From assembly GCA_031417555.1 (NCBI GenBank), contig JANOVV010000051.1:1-18810 (forward strand): 18,810 nt of DNA, given 5' to 3'. The notes beneath the pieces were generated by a model. It saw only the letters and a program-made list of their open reading frames with translations. It did not search any database and had not been told where the DNA came from. Source of the DNA: JADKIH01 sp031417555 (GTDB lineage Bacteria > Bacteroidota > Bacteroidia > AKYH767-A > 2013-40CM-41-45). Each line of letters begins with the position of its first letter. The stretch's first letter is position 1. A program made the translations under genes and the position numbers. Of the stretch, positions 1 to 8,445 are shown in pieces.

Positions 1-833
1 GGTACAGCACAATAGCTTCCACCTCCTGTAACATTAGAAATTAGAGGATTAGGTAAAATATTAACTGTAACAAAATTATTCATCGATGAGGTGCAACCGG
101 TTCCTGCATTTGTTGCAAGAACTGTATAGTCACCGGGGTTAGTTTGATTACCAAATGAAAGAATACCATTGTTGCCGTTGACCGGTAAACCCTGATTTGA
201 ATTATTTAATTTCAATTGATATTGAATTCCATTTTCCGAAGCATCTAAACCCACAGGCAAACCAATTCCATTTAAACAATAGTTACCACCACCTGTAACT
301 GAATGAACAACTGGATTTGGATTGATGGAAACATTAACGGTGTTATTCATTGATCTGGTACAACCGTTTGTATTATTTGTTGCAACAACAGAGTATGCTC
401 CGGCTGAAGAAATGTTTCCAAAAGAAATTGCAATTCCACTTCCATTTACCGTATGACCTGAATTATTTCCATTTAATAATAGGGAATAAGAAATCCCACT
501 TTGTGAACCGCTAAGTCCAATTAAAATACCCGGACCTCCTGTACAAAATGATCCACCACCGGTAACATTGAATGCTGTAGGAATTGCATTTACTGTAACA
601 TTTACAGATCCACTCATTGTAGATGTACAACCGGCAGAAGGGTTGGTACCTACAACAGTATAAGAACCAGCGGCAGTTTGATTACCAAAATTCAAAGGAT
701 TTCCGGTACCTGAAACCAGACCTCCAACATTTGCAGCACCAATTTTTAATTGATAATTAACTCCGGTTTCTGAACCACTTAAACCAATTGCAACACCACC
801 ACTTCCCGAACAATAACTGCCGCCGCCGTTAAT
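1..833 (-). repeat. Tandem 89-residue (267-bp) repeats in the giant secreted protein
   Basis: Four copies of the motif [IV][NT]GGG[SN][YF]C begin, on the minus strand, at 833, 566, 299 and 32. The spacing is exactly 267 bp (89 codons) each time, and the last copy is cut by the window edge. Each unit also carries versions of GLSGSExGVxYQLK, an FGNQT-like motif and a YTVxATNxxxGCT end. The regular length with divergent DNA suggests old duplications kept as a structural Ig-like stalk. Confidence 0.9.
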
Positions 834-3800
834 AGAAAATAAAGTTGGTTTCACTGAAACTGCAATTGTATTTGTCGTAGCAATACATCCATTTTGGCTG
901 GTAACAGTACTGTAATAATTTCCTGATGAATTTGCAATAACAGTTTGTGTTGTAGCATTGTTATTCCATAAATAAGAAGAAGATCCGGTAGCCGAAAGAG
1001 AAACAGTATTTCCCTGACAAATATTTGTAGGACCTGAAGCTGTAATTAATGGTGTAGAAGTGCTATAGGTAATATTTACATCATCGATCCGATACTGATT
1101 CGTTACACCTGTTTGAATAAATTGAAGATATAATGTTGAAGCCGGAGATATAGTTACCGGAATGGATCTTAAATACCATATGGATGTTCCTGCTCCGGAT
1201 GGCAGCAATGTATACGGTTGAGTTGTGTAGTCAATTCCATTGGTACTTGTTTGTACAAGTAAATCTGAACCAGTACTGGCAGTAACAAGCTTCATTATTC
1301 CAAATGAAAGATCGAAATTTGTTATTCCGGTAACATTAATGCCTGATATAATAAAATTTTTATTTGCCGTATTTGTAAGAAAAACATTTGCTCCACCTGA
1401 TGCTCCGGTATATCCTGAAGATGCAGATGTAACTCGAACATCACCGGAACCTGACATTGTTAAATTATCGTTATCAAAGCCATTTGTAGATTCATGCGTA
1501 GCAATACTCGTTGTTGAAACTACCGTCCCCATTGTTTCGTTTATCAATGTACCCACAAAAGAATTTGCAATTATAGTAACATTTACTGCTGATGAAGTAG
1601 CAGAGCATCCATTTGCATCGGTTACAGTTACAGAATAATTTCCGGCTGTGTTTATGCTATTTGTTTGTGTAGTTATTGCATTGGACCATAGATAAGAATT
1701 CGCTGAAGTTGCACTTAGTGTAACAGAATTCCCCTGACAAATAGAAATTAATCCTGAAGGTGAAACAGCAGCAATGGGTAATGAAGCGACAGTAATAGTT
1801 GAACTTACATTTCCTGAGCATCCACCGCCATTGACATATGTGTAAGTAATTACATGACTTCCCGATCCGGCAACAGATGGAGAAAAAATATTATTACTTA
1901 CACCGGTTCCCGAGTAAGTACCACCTGATGGTTGACCGCCAGTTAAAGCAAATGGAGTTGTATTTACACAAACATTGCTAAATGGATTTAATGTTACGGA
2001 AGTACTTTGGCTTATTGATACAGTTACAGAAGAGGAGTTCGAGCAACCATTTACATCTGTTCCGATTACATTATAAGTTGTAGCTATGGATGGATTAGCA
2101 GTAACCGAAGAACCTGTTGTTGTATTTAATCCGGTTGAAGGAGACCAGCTATATGTTGAAGCGCCGCTTGCAACAATATTAACAGCTGTTCCAGAGCAAA
2201 CAGCAGGGTTTGCCGGATTAAAAGTTATTAAAGGCGTTGGTACAGAAGTAACAGTAACAGCAGATGAAGTTACAGGATCACAAACTAAAGTTGTATTTGC
2301 AGAATAAGATGGGAATGTTATCTGCCAATTAGCAATTGTTCCGGTTGTAGTACTTGCTCTGTCATAAACCACAAGTCTCCAGTTACCATTTGGATTATAA
2401 TTTCCTCCACCTATACCGGAAAATGTTGTTTTTGTAGATGTTACGCAGGAAGTAAAAGTACTGGTCCATGGCTTATAAGTTGAAGTATAAGGAGCACCGC
2501 TTGTGGGTATCTGTGCTGTTCCGGCATCTGAAAAAATAGTATTAACAAAATTGTCGCCTGTACTTCCAACTCTGTTTGCTAAGCCTAAGCGGTCACCATT
2601 CGGAGCTTCCAGAAAAACAACAAGATCTCCAACAAATAAATGATTGACATTTATTTTTACATTTATTCCTGAAGTTGCAACGGTGCCAGAATATCCTGTT
2701 ACGTTAATTGTACTTGAAGCACCTGTACAACTGTTATCAGGTATACTGTAGGAATTTGAATTTGAAAAAGTTGCCGATGGATAATTGGTATTAACGATAC
2801 TTGTTTTTTGCATTACAACTGTAAAATTGCCACTTGTTGAAGCAGTATAATTTTGCAATGTTGCACCTGAAATATTTATACTGTTTTTTTGCCATTGATA
2901 AGTAGCACCTGAACTGGAATTTGCAGAAAGTAATACATTTCCACCGTTGCAAAAAGTTGTAGGTCCGCCAGAAGTTATACTTGCAGTGGTATTTTGCACA
3001 ACGGTAATACTTTTTGTTGGCATTGAATTATTTGAAGTCGTTGTATCACCTGAAAAAACAGTGTGAGCATTGAAAATGTATGTGCCGGGAAGCGACATAT
3101 CTAATGTGACTGGGAAAGCAACTGTTAATAAAGCACTTGCATTAATAGTACCTGTGCTTATTGTCGTGGTGTATGAATTTGTAGCTGATAACGGATTTGT
3201 TATATCCAAAACTACTTGCAGGTTGCTACTTGAAAAATTTACAGAACTTGAACCATAATTTTTAATTTGAACTTGTAATGGTTGAGCAGGATTAGAACAG
3301 GTGGGAGATGTAGGAGCGATTAAAGTAGTTGCTCCAAAATCTACAAAAGCGCAACTTGAATTTTCGAATTCAAATTTGGCAATAACAGGTAAATGGTCAG
3401 CACCATTATGCAGTGCATCCGCTATTGCTTGCGAAACAACTGCATTTGGCGGTTGATTGATTGAATCATTGTAATGATTACCATCATTGCCATAAGCAAT
3501 TGCGGAATTTGCTACGTATGACATACCACCGCTTAGACTAATGGCTTTTGAATATAAGATTAAATCAAAGCGATCATCCATACCACCGGTCGAACCACCG
3601 CCAAAAGCTCTTATTCTGGGCGATTGCGTATGATAAAGGGAATATGCAGCACTATTCCATGTTCCGGTCATGGTGATAGGATCAATGAAATGACCTTCAT
3701 CACCAACATTTACTTGTAATAATTTTTGATAACAACTTTCAGATGATTTGTAAATATTAAAATCTCCGCAAACTATAAAATTTGAACCCAATGGTAATGC

Positions 3801-4877
3801 ATTAGTGACTTTTCTGAGAGAGTCAACTTCCAGGGCTCGTTGGGCCTCGTCGGGAGCAGAAGCACTTGCTTTCAAGTGAACAGCATAAATCCGTAGCGTG
3901 TCGCCTGAAAGATTATGTACTAGTTTAAACTCAGAGATATCACGTAAGTCAGTTTGTATCGGAGTATTACTAATAAAAGTAAATTTAGAAGTCTTAAATA
4001 AAATTCCATTATCTGTATCAAAACCGTTAACAAAAGTTCCGGCTGAATAAACATTGCCATTTGCATTCATTACATGCGACAAAAAACCATTCAATCCTGT
4101 TTGAGATAGAAGTTCTTCTATTACCAGAATATCAGGATCGACAGATGAAATGGTGGTTCTGTAAAATGGGTTTCTAAGCGAAGTATCTGCAGTAATTGAA
4201 CCTGCATTTGCATCAGGATAATTAAGAAGATTATATGCCATGAAAGTAATCCGGTCTTTGCCAACACTAACTGCAGTGCATAATTGATTACTTGTTCCAC
4301 AGCTATTAGAAGCAGTAACACAAACATTTCCTGATGTTGAACCAAAATTAATGTTGATTACATTGGTTCCTTGTCCGCTGGCAACTGTACAACCCGCAGG
4401 GAATGTCCAAGTGTAAGATGTTGCTGAAGCGTTGGCAGGAATAGAATATTGTATAGCCTGTGCATTGATACACACATTTGTATTACCGGTAATACTTCCC
4501 GTTAATACTGGTATTGAATTAACTGTAACATAATTTGTTTTTGTTACTGTTGATGGTCCATCAGGTCCGTTCACTGTTAATGAAATTGTTTTTAATCCAG
4601 ATGATGAATAGGATACATTATGCGGACCAATTGTTGAAGCAGTCGCAGGACTTGCGCCAGAACCAAAATTCCATGAATATGATGTTATGTTTCCTGTAGA
4701 AGAGTTGGTAAAAGTTGTTGCTTGTCCGATACAAACGGTTACACTACTCGCTGTAAAATCAGCAATCGGAGCCGGTAATGAATAGCCTGAAGGGATAAAA
4801 AATAAACAAAAAAATAATAAAAGCGAGACTTTAAGTCGTAGGATTTTTGATAGATAAATTAGGGCTTTTACTTTCAC
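1..4877 (-). CDS. Giant secreted multidomain protein with nuclease-like (EEP) domain, partial at C-terminus
   Basis: The minus frame is open from a GTG at 4877 to the window edge (1625 codons seen, no stop). The first 33 residues are a signal peptide: K-rich start, hydrophobic VSLLLFFCLFFIP, then SGYS. Domains by approximate residue: PKD 38-118; PKD-like 119-205; endonuclease/exonuclease/phosphatase (EEP) 206-507; CARDB-like 510-624; Ig-like 625-700; proprotein-convertase P-domain-like 703-858 (NHLFVGDLVVFLEAPNGD); Ig/PKD modules 865-1103; jelly-roll-like module 1104-1268; Ig-like 1269-1345; 89-residue repeats from 1349. EEP signatures are VIEEL (E254/E255), GDFN (371-374) and DHLPV (D494-H495), so catalysis is plausible, probably extracellular cleavage of nucleic acid or another phosphodiester. 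Family knowledge suggests a T9SS or gliding-type C-terminal signal beyond the edge, which I cannot see. The GTG start is chosen because it gives a complete signal peptide; an in-frame TTG lies 30 nt upstream. Confidence 0.85.
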   Translation of the reverse strand, partial: MKVKALIYLSKILRLKVSLLLFFCLFFIPSGYSLPAPIADFTASSVTVCIGQATTFTNSSTGNITSYSWNFGSGASPATASTIGPHNVSYSSSGLKTISLTVNGPDGPSTVTKTNYVTVNSIPVLTGSITGNTNVCINAQAIQYSIPANASATSYTWTFPAGCTVASGQGTNVININFGSTSGNVCVTASNSCGTSNQLCTAVSVGKDRITFMAYNLLNYPDANAGSITADTSLRNPFYRTTISSVDPDILVIEELLSQTGLNGFLSHVMNANGNVYSAGTFVNGFDTDNGILFKTSKFTFISNTPIQTDLRDISEFKLVHNLSGDTLRIYAVHLKASASAPDEAQRALEVDSLRKVTNALPLGSNFIVCGDFNIYKSSESCYQKLLQVNVGDEGHFIDPITMTGTWNSAAYSLYHTQSPRIRAFGGGSTGGMDDRFDLILYSKAISLSGGMSYVANSAIAYGNDGNHYNDSINQPPNAVVSQAIADALHNGADHLPVIAKFEFENSSCAFVDFGATTLIAPTSPTCSNPAQPLQVQIKNYGSSSVNFSSSNLQVVLDITNPLSATNSYTTTISTGTINASALLTVAFPVTLDMSLPGTYIFNAHTVFSGDTTTSNNSMPTKSITVVQNTTASITSGGPTTFCNGGNVLLSANSSSGATYQWQKNSINISGATLQNYTASTSGNFTVVMQKTSIVNTNYPSATFSNSNSYSIPDNSCTGASSTINVTGYSGTVATSGINVKINVNHLFVGDLVVFLEAPNGDRLGLANRVGSTGDNFVNTIFSDAGTAQIPTSGAPYTSTYKPWTSTFTSCVTSTKTTFSGIGGGNYNPNGNWRLVVYDRASTTTGTIANWQITFPSYSANTTLVCDPVTSSAVTVTSVPTPLITFNPANPAVCSGTAVNIVASGASTYSWSPSTGLNTTTGSSVTANPSIATTYNVIGTDVNGCSNSSSVTVSISQSTSVTLNPFSNVCVNTTPFALTGGQPSGGTYSGTGVSNNIFSPSVAGSGSHVITYTYVNGGGCSGNVSSTITVASLPIAAVSPSGLISICQGNSVTLSATSANSYLWSNAITTQTNSINTAGNYSVTVTDANGCSATSSAVNVTIIANSFVGTLINETMGTVVSTTSIATHESTNGFDNDNLTMSGSGDVRVTSASSGYTGASGGANVFLTNTANKNFIISGINVTGITNFDLSFGIMKLVTASTGSDLLVQTSTNGIDYTTQPYTLLPSGAGTSIWYLRSIPVTISPASTLYLQFIQTGVTNQYRIDDVNITYSTSTPLITASGPTNICQGNTVSLSATGSSSYLWNNNATTQTVIANSSGNYYSTVTSQNGCIATTNTIAVSVKPTLFSINGGGSYCSGSGGVAIGLSGSETGVNYQLKIGAANVGGLVSGTGNPLNFGNQTAAGSYTVVGTNPSAGCTSTMSGSVNVTVNAIPTAFNVTGGGSFCTGGPGILIGLSGSQSGISYSLLLNGNNSGHTVNGSGIAISFGNISSAGAYSVVATNNTNGCTRSMNNTVNVSINPNPVVHSVTGGGNYCLNGIGLPVGLDASENGIQYQLKLNNSNQGLPVNGNNGILSFGNQTNPGDYTVLATNAGTGCTSSMNNFVTVNILPNPLISNVTGGGSYCAV

Positions 4878-4894
4878 GGTAAGATGGTTTCTAT

Positions 4895-4920
4895 TAAGGC
4901 TGAACAAATAAAAAGCCTTA
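4895..4920 (-). other. Small hairpin in the leader of the giant gene
   Basis: A perfect 7-bp inverted repeat (TAAGGCT at 4895-4901, AGCCTTA at 4914-4920) with a 12-nt loop lies 18 nt upstream of the GTG start, inside the predicted 5' leader. It has no trailing T-run on the minus strand. Any role in translation or mRNA stability is speculative. Confidence 0.35.
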
Positions 4921-4937
4921 TTAAGAAAGCTCTCTTA

Positions 4938-4968
4938 CAAAGTTAAAAATATTGTCTTTGAAAACAAT
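4938..4968 (-). promoter_or_regulatory. Predicted Bacteroidetes-type promoter of the giant secreted protein gene
   Basis: Read on the minus strand, ATTG (4968-4965) is followed 19 nt later by TAACTTTG (4945-4938). The latter is an exact match to the -7 consensus TAnnTTTG of Bacteroidetes primary-sigma promoters, with an acceptable -33 TTG. Transcription would start near 4930, giving a leader of about 55 nt. The call rests on motif matching only. Confidence 0.5.
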
Positions 4969-5086
4969 ATAAGAGGGTAATTTAGTTTAATTGCTTGGTT
5001 AATATAAATGCTTTTTTTCGATGAAATGAGCTGGAAAATTAATGTTATAGAATTAAGTCTATTTTTACCGAAAATATGCAATTACT

Positions 5087-5494
5087 ATGAAGAAATTTTT
5101 ACTCAAAGGTGACAGGGATTTTGCCCTTCTTTTTCTAAGAATATTTATTGGAGGTTTTATGCTCTTTGGTCACGGATGGAGTAAACTGACCGCTTTCGGA
5201 GAATATTTTCATTCATTTTCAGATCCTTTAGGCCTTGGTCCTGAAATCAGTTATATCTTAACTGTAGGTGCCGAAGTCTTATGTTCTGTATTTATTATTC
5301 TCGGATTGTTTACTCGCTTTGCTGCAATCCCATTAGCAATTACTATGATAGTTGCTGCTTTTATAATTCTGAAAAATGAATCCTGGAATGACAAAGAATT
5401 TGCCTTACTGTACTTAATACCCTACATAACCATTTTCTTTGCCGGCCCGGGCAAGTATTCGGTAGACAGGGTTTTATTTAAGAATGAAAATTGA
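5087..5494 (+). CDS. DoxX family membrane protein
   Basis: A 135-residue protein with four predicted membrane helices (about 12-29, 54-75, 77-95 and 104-119). The DoxX-family pattern is clear: LLFLRIFIGGFMLFGHGWSK at the start, GAEVLCSVFIILGLFTR in helix 2, and a C-terminal AGPGKYSVDR. Family members are small inner-membrane proteins of poorly defined function; some are linked to thiosulfate:quinone oxidoreductase or redox stress, but the family name alone does not fix a role. The gene stands alone, divergent from the giant secreted protein gene and convergent with preA. No Shine-Dalgarno is visible upstream of the ATG, as is usual in this phylum. Length is normal for the family. Confidence 0.88.
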   Translation: MKKFLLKGDRDFALLFLRIFIGGFMLFGHGWSKLTAFGEYFHSFSDPLGLGPEISYILTVGAEVLCSVFIILGLFTRFAAIPLAITMIVAAFIILKNESWNDKEFALLYLIPYITIFFAGPGKYSVDRVLFKNEN

Positions 5495-5561
5495 AAATTA
5501 ATTGGCTATTTTATAATAACTAATAATCAATAACCAATTAATCTTCAGTCTTCAATTTTCA
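5485..5561. terminator. Long imperfect dyad between convergent genes, candidate bidirectional terminator
   Basis: The inner arms 5497-5510 (ATTAATTGGCTATT) and 5529-5542 pair at 13 of 14 positions around an 18-nt AT-rich loop. Outer arms TGAAAATTGAA (5485-5495) and TTCAATTTTCA (5551-5561) extend the dyad beyond an asymmetric gap. It overlaps the stop codon of the DoxX gene and ends just before the stop codon of preA. Position between convergent genes suggests a shared terminator, but the stem is AT-rich and lacks a classical GC stem with a U-tract. Confidence 0.45.
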
Positions 5562-5567
5562 ATAAGT

Positions 5568-6917
5568 CTATGCTCCGTAATGTTTGGGTTTCGTTTTCAA
5601 TAATGCTTCATTCGGTTGCGGTACCCAATGATGCAATCCTCCTGCCAGGTCATCGTTGAATTTTTTCGGAATGTTTCCTTCTAATGTTCTTTGTTTCCAG
5701 GTTACATGATTTTTTCCATCGTCTTTGCGCTCCATGGTAATGCAACCTTCAACAGGACAAACGAGTGAACATAAATTACAACCTACGCAATTTTCTTCGA
5801 TGATAGATGGAATTCGATTATTCGGATCTGTAGAAAGTCCAATGGCTTGATGAGCGCCATCTTCACAAGCAGTGTAGCAAAGCTGACATCCAATACATTT
5901 TTCTTCGTGGATTTCTGCAACAACTTTATATTTAAGATTTAGATCTTCCCAATGCATAATATTCGGCAATGCTTTTCCTCTGAAATCATCCAATGTCTTA
6001 AATCCTTTTTCGTCCATATAACGCTCTAGTCCAACTACCATTTCTCTAATAATACCAAAACCATAATGCATCACTGCTGTACAAACCTGAACGGATGTTG
6101 CACCAAGTAAAATAAATTCTACAGCGTCTTTCCAGTTTTCAATGCCGCCAATTCCGGAAATAGGAATTCCTACTCCGGGATGTTGAGCGCAATTTTTCAG
6201 CATGTTCATCGCTATGGGTTTTACAGCCGGTCCGCAATAACCTCCATTTGTACTGTGACCATCAACGATAGGGAAGGAGACAAATTTATCTATGTCAACT
6301 CCAATAATACTTTGAATTGTATTGATGAGCGATATTGCATCTCCGCCGCCTTCTCTTGCAGCAACTGCCGGTCGGGTGATGTCTGAAATATTTGGAGTAA
6401 GTTTTACTATGACGGGAGTTTTTGCTACTTCTTTTACCCAACTTACAATTGTCTTCAATACTTTAGGTTCTTGCCCCACTGCAGATCCCATTCCTCTTTC
6501 ACACATTCCATGCGGACAACCAAAATTTAATTCCAATCCATCTGCTCCTGCATTTTCTGCATCGCGCACGATTTGGTGCCATTCTTCACGTGATTCAACC
6601 ATCAGTGAAGCAATTACAGCATGATGAGGAAATCTTTTTTTAACTTCTTCGATTTCGCGGAGGTTATCGCTAAGATTTCGGTCTGTAATGAGTTCGATGT
6701 TGTTAAACCCCATCATTCGGGTATCACGATAATTCAAACCACCGTAACGACTCGATACATTTACAACAGGAACACCAAGCGTTTTCCAAACAGCGCCGCC
6801 CCATCCTGCATCGAATGCTTTCATGATCTGATAACCGCTATTAGTAGGTGGTGCCGATGCCAGCCAAAAAGGATTGGGTGATTTTATGCCTGCCAGGTTT
6901 GTTGATAGATCTGCCAT
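5568..6917 (-). CDS. preA: NAD-dependent dihydropyrimidine dehydrogenase, PreA subunit
   Basis: This 449-residue protein is the catalytic FMN subunit that reduces uracil and thymine to their 5,6-dihydro forms, the first step of reductive pyrimidine breakdown in the cytoplasm. Residues 1-300 form a dihydroorotate-dehydrogenase-like barrel: SPNPFWLASAPPT at the N-terminus, NFGCPHGMCERGMGSAVGQ (131-149), VKLTPNISD (171-179) and ISGIGGIENW near 253-262. The C-terminus has two 4Fe-4S motifs with cysteines at 341, 344, 347, 351 and 377, 380, 383, 387. The position matching catalytic Cys671 of pig enzyme is Val147; as I recall, E. coli PreA also has Val there. The protein is somewhat longer than E. 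coli PreA (about 411). It starts 11 nt after the preT stop codon, so the two are surely co-transcribed. Confidence 0.93.
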   Translation of the reverse strand: MADLSTNLAGIKSPNPFWLASAPPTNSGYQIMKAFDAGWGGAVWKTLGVPVVNVSSRYGGLNYRDTRMMGFNNIELITDRNLSDNLREIEEVKKRFPHHAVIASLMVESREEWHQIVRDAENAGADGLELNFGCPHGMCERGMGSAVGQEPKVLKTIVSWVKEVAKTPVIVKLTPNISDITRPAVAAREGGGDAISLINTIQSIIGVDIDKFVSFPIVDGHSTNGGYCGPAVKPIAMNMLKNCAQHPGVGIPISGIGGIENWKDAVEFILLGATSVQVCTAVMHYGFGIIREMVVGLERYMDEKGFKTLDDFRGKALPNIMHWEDLNLKYKVVAEIHEEKCIGCQLCYTACEDGAHQAIGLSTDPNNRIPSIIEENCVGCNLCSLVCPVEGCITMERKDDGKNHVTWKQRTLEGNIPKKFNDDLAGGLHHWVPQPNEALLKTKPKHYGA

Positions 6918-6928
6918 TGATTGATTTT

Positions 6929-8254
6929 TTATTTGTTGATTATAATTTCCGCAATTGCCTTCGCGGCTTTTTTCCCATCGGCAGCAGCGTTTACGACTTC
7001 TTGTCCGCCACTCACAGAATCACCTGCCGCAAAATATTTTGGATTCGTAGTTTGAAATTTTTCATCGACATTAATACGTCCTTTATTATCGGTTTTTAAT
7101 CCGTTGATTAATGAAAGTAATTCAGTCTGTTTGGATTGACCGGTAGCCTTAATTACCCAATCACAATCAATGGTAAATTCACTACCGGGAATATTTTCGA
7201 GTTTGTCGCCGGCTTCTTTGGTACGGATAAATTTCACTCCACTTACTTTTCCATTTCCGATTATTTCCAAAGGAGAAATATTAAACATTCCTTTTACACC
7301 AACACCTTTTGCAAGATCATATTCAAAATCATAAGCTCCCATGTTTTCTTTGCTTCTTCGGTAAGCGAGAATTACTTCTTCGGCTCCCATTCGGGAAGAC
7401 TCAGAAGCAGCATCCATTGCCGTATTTCCTCCTCCAAGTACAATAACTTTTTTAGGAACTTTAACTGTATGATGATTCATTCGAAGTTTCTCAACAAATT
7501 CAACAGCACCAAAACAATTCTCTAGGTTTTCTCCACTAATTTTTAAACCGGATGTGGGACCAAGACCAATTCCGATGAAGACAGTATCGTATTTTTTTTC
7601 CAACATTTCAATATCAGACTTATTTTTTATTGCCGTATTGTATAAAACTTTGTAGCCAAATTGCTTTTCTAAAAAAATCATTTCATCGAGCGCTTCTTTG
7701 TTGGTGATCTTGTAAGGAGCAACTCCGTAAACAGTTAATCCGGATGGTTTTGATTTCGCTTCGTATACATCTACTTCAAATCCTAAAAGTCTTAATTCAC
7801 ACGCGCAGGATATTCCGGCCGGACCAGCTCCAATAATGGCTATCTTTTTTCCATTAGGTTTTGCAAGTACATATAATTTTTTTCCTGCATCCATTGCTTT
7901 TGAAGTTGCAAAACTTTGAAGCCTTCCAATTTCAATTGGTTTAACATTTTGATTGGTATAAACACAAGCACCTTCACACAAAACTTCGGTCGGACAAACC
8001 TTTCCGCAGGCATATCCAAAATAATTCGAATCATAAATTGTCTTTGCAGCGCCAATTTCATTTTTAGTATTTATCTGGCGGATAAAAGTGGGAATATCTA
8101 TGCCGGTGGGACAAGCATTTACACAAGGAGCGTCATAGCAAAAAAGGCAACGCGAACTTTCATAGTAAGCCTGTGTTTCACTCATCAATGGCTTTATCTG
8201 TGAAAAGTTTTTATCAAAATCAGTTTCGGAGGAGGGAGGGGAGTATTCGGACAT
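6929..8254 (-). CDS. preT: NAD-dependent dihydropyrimidine dehydrogenase, PreT subunit
   Basis: This 441-residue flavoprotein passes electrons from NAD(P)H to PreA. The N-terminus resembles the GltD-like Fe-S domain, with cysteines 36, 39, 44, 48 (CLFCYDAPCVNAC) and 83, 87, 93, 97 (CGKVCPTEVLCEGAC). A FAD-binding GAGPAG motif follows at about 142-147, then GLTVYGVAPYK, the NAD(P)-binding VIVLGGGNTAMDA near 270-283, and the C-terminal FAD signature YFAAGDSVSGG. Length and domain order fit PreT rather than glutamate synthase small subunit, and the adjacent preA settles the choice. The start is an ATG; a serine/proline-rich leader of about ten residues precedes conserved sequence, so a slightly later start is possible though no internal ATG fits better. 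Confidence 0.92.
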   Translation of the reverse strand: MSEYSPPSSETDFDKNFSQIKPLMSETQAYYESSRCLFCYDAPCVNACPTGIDIPTFIRQINTKNEIGAAKTIYDSNYFGYACGKVCPTEVLCEGACVYTNQNVKPIEIGRLQSFATSKAMDAGKKLYVLAKPNGKKIAIIGAGPAGISCACELRLLGFEVDVYEAKSKPSGLTVYGVAPYKITNKEALDEMIFLEKQFGYKVLYNTAIKNKSDIEMLEKKYDTVFIGIGLGPTSGLKISGENLENCFGAVEFVEKLRMNHHTVKVPKKVIVLGGGNTAMDAASESSRMGAEEVILAYRRSKENMGAYDFEYDLAKGVGVKGMFNISPLEIIGNGKVSGVKFIRTKEAGDKLENIPGSEFTIDCDWVIKATGQSKQTELLSLINGLKTDNKGRINVDEKFQTTNPKYFAAGDSVSGGQEVVNAAADGKKAAKAIAEIIINK

Positions 8255-8445
8255 TTTTTTTAGTATCAGGGATTAAGAATCTAGAACCAAGTATCTTGAT
8301 TTTTTTTTGGATTTAAAATCAGTCATCAAATATTATTAATTATTTCTTTCAATTTGTAATTCATCTAAAGGAAATCGAATAAACTCCTCTGCGAACTCTG
8401 CGCGAAAAACTACCCATCATAAACTCAGAGAAGCATAATTTAATC
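8255..8445 (-). other. 191-bp gap between the beta-ureidopropionase gene and preT
   Basis: No ORF is convincing here. The gap holds a partial repetitive element at 8387-8411 (separate entry) and AT-rich sequence. I see no clear TAnnTTTG promoter element, so preT may depend on transcription from the upstream gene. Confidence 0.5.
8387..8411. repeat. CTCTGCG heptamer repeat, half of an interspersed palindromic element
   Basis: Two copies of CTCTGCG (8387-8393 and 8396-8402) are followed by CGAAAAACT. The pattern of spaced C-Y-Y-T-G-Y-G heptamers ending in an A-rich stretch matches the design of the larger CTTTGTG palindrome at 9376-9475. Only one arm is clear; a CTCAGAG at 8425-8431 may be a remnant of the other. 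Confidence 0.55.

Noticed and set aside
1240..3258. Plus-strand ORFs at 1240-1638, 2086-2307 and 3070-3258
   Set aside because: They are antisense shadows of the Thr/Ser/Val-rich modules of the giant minus-strand gene, which is open throughout this stretch.
5568..6917. Apparent loss of the catalytic cysteine in PreA (Val147 where pig dihydropyrimidine dehydrogenase has Cys671)
   Set aside because: As I recall, E. coli PreA also has a valine in the same GSxVGQ context, so this seems to be a bacterial-type feature and not a defect.
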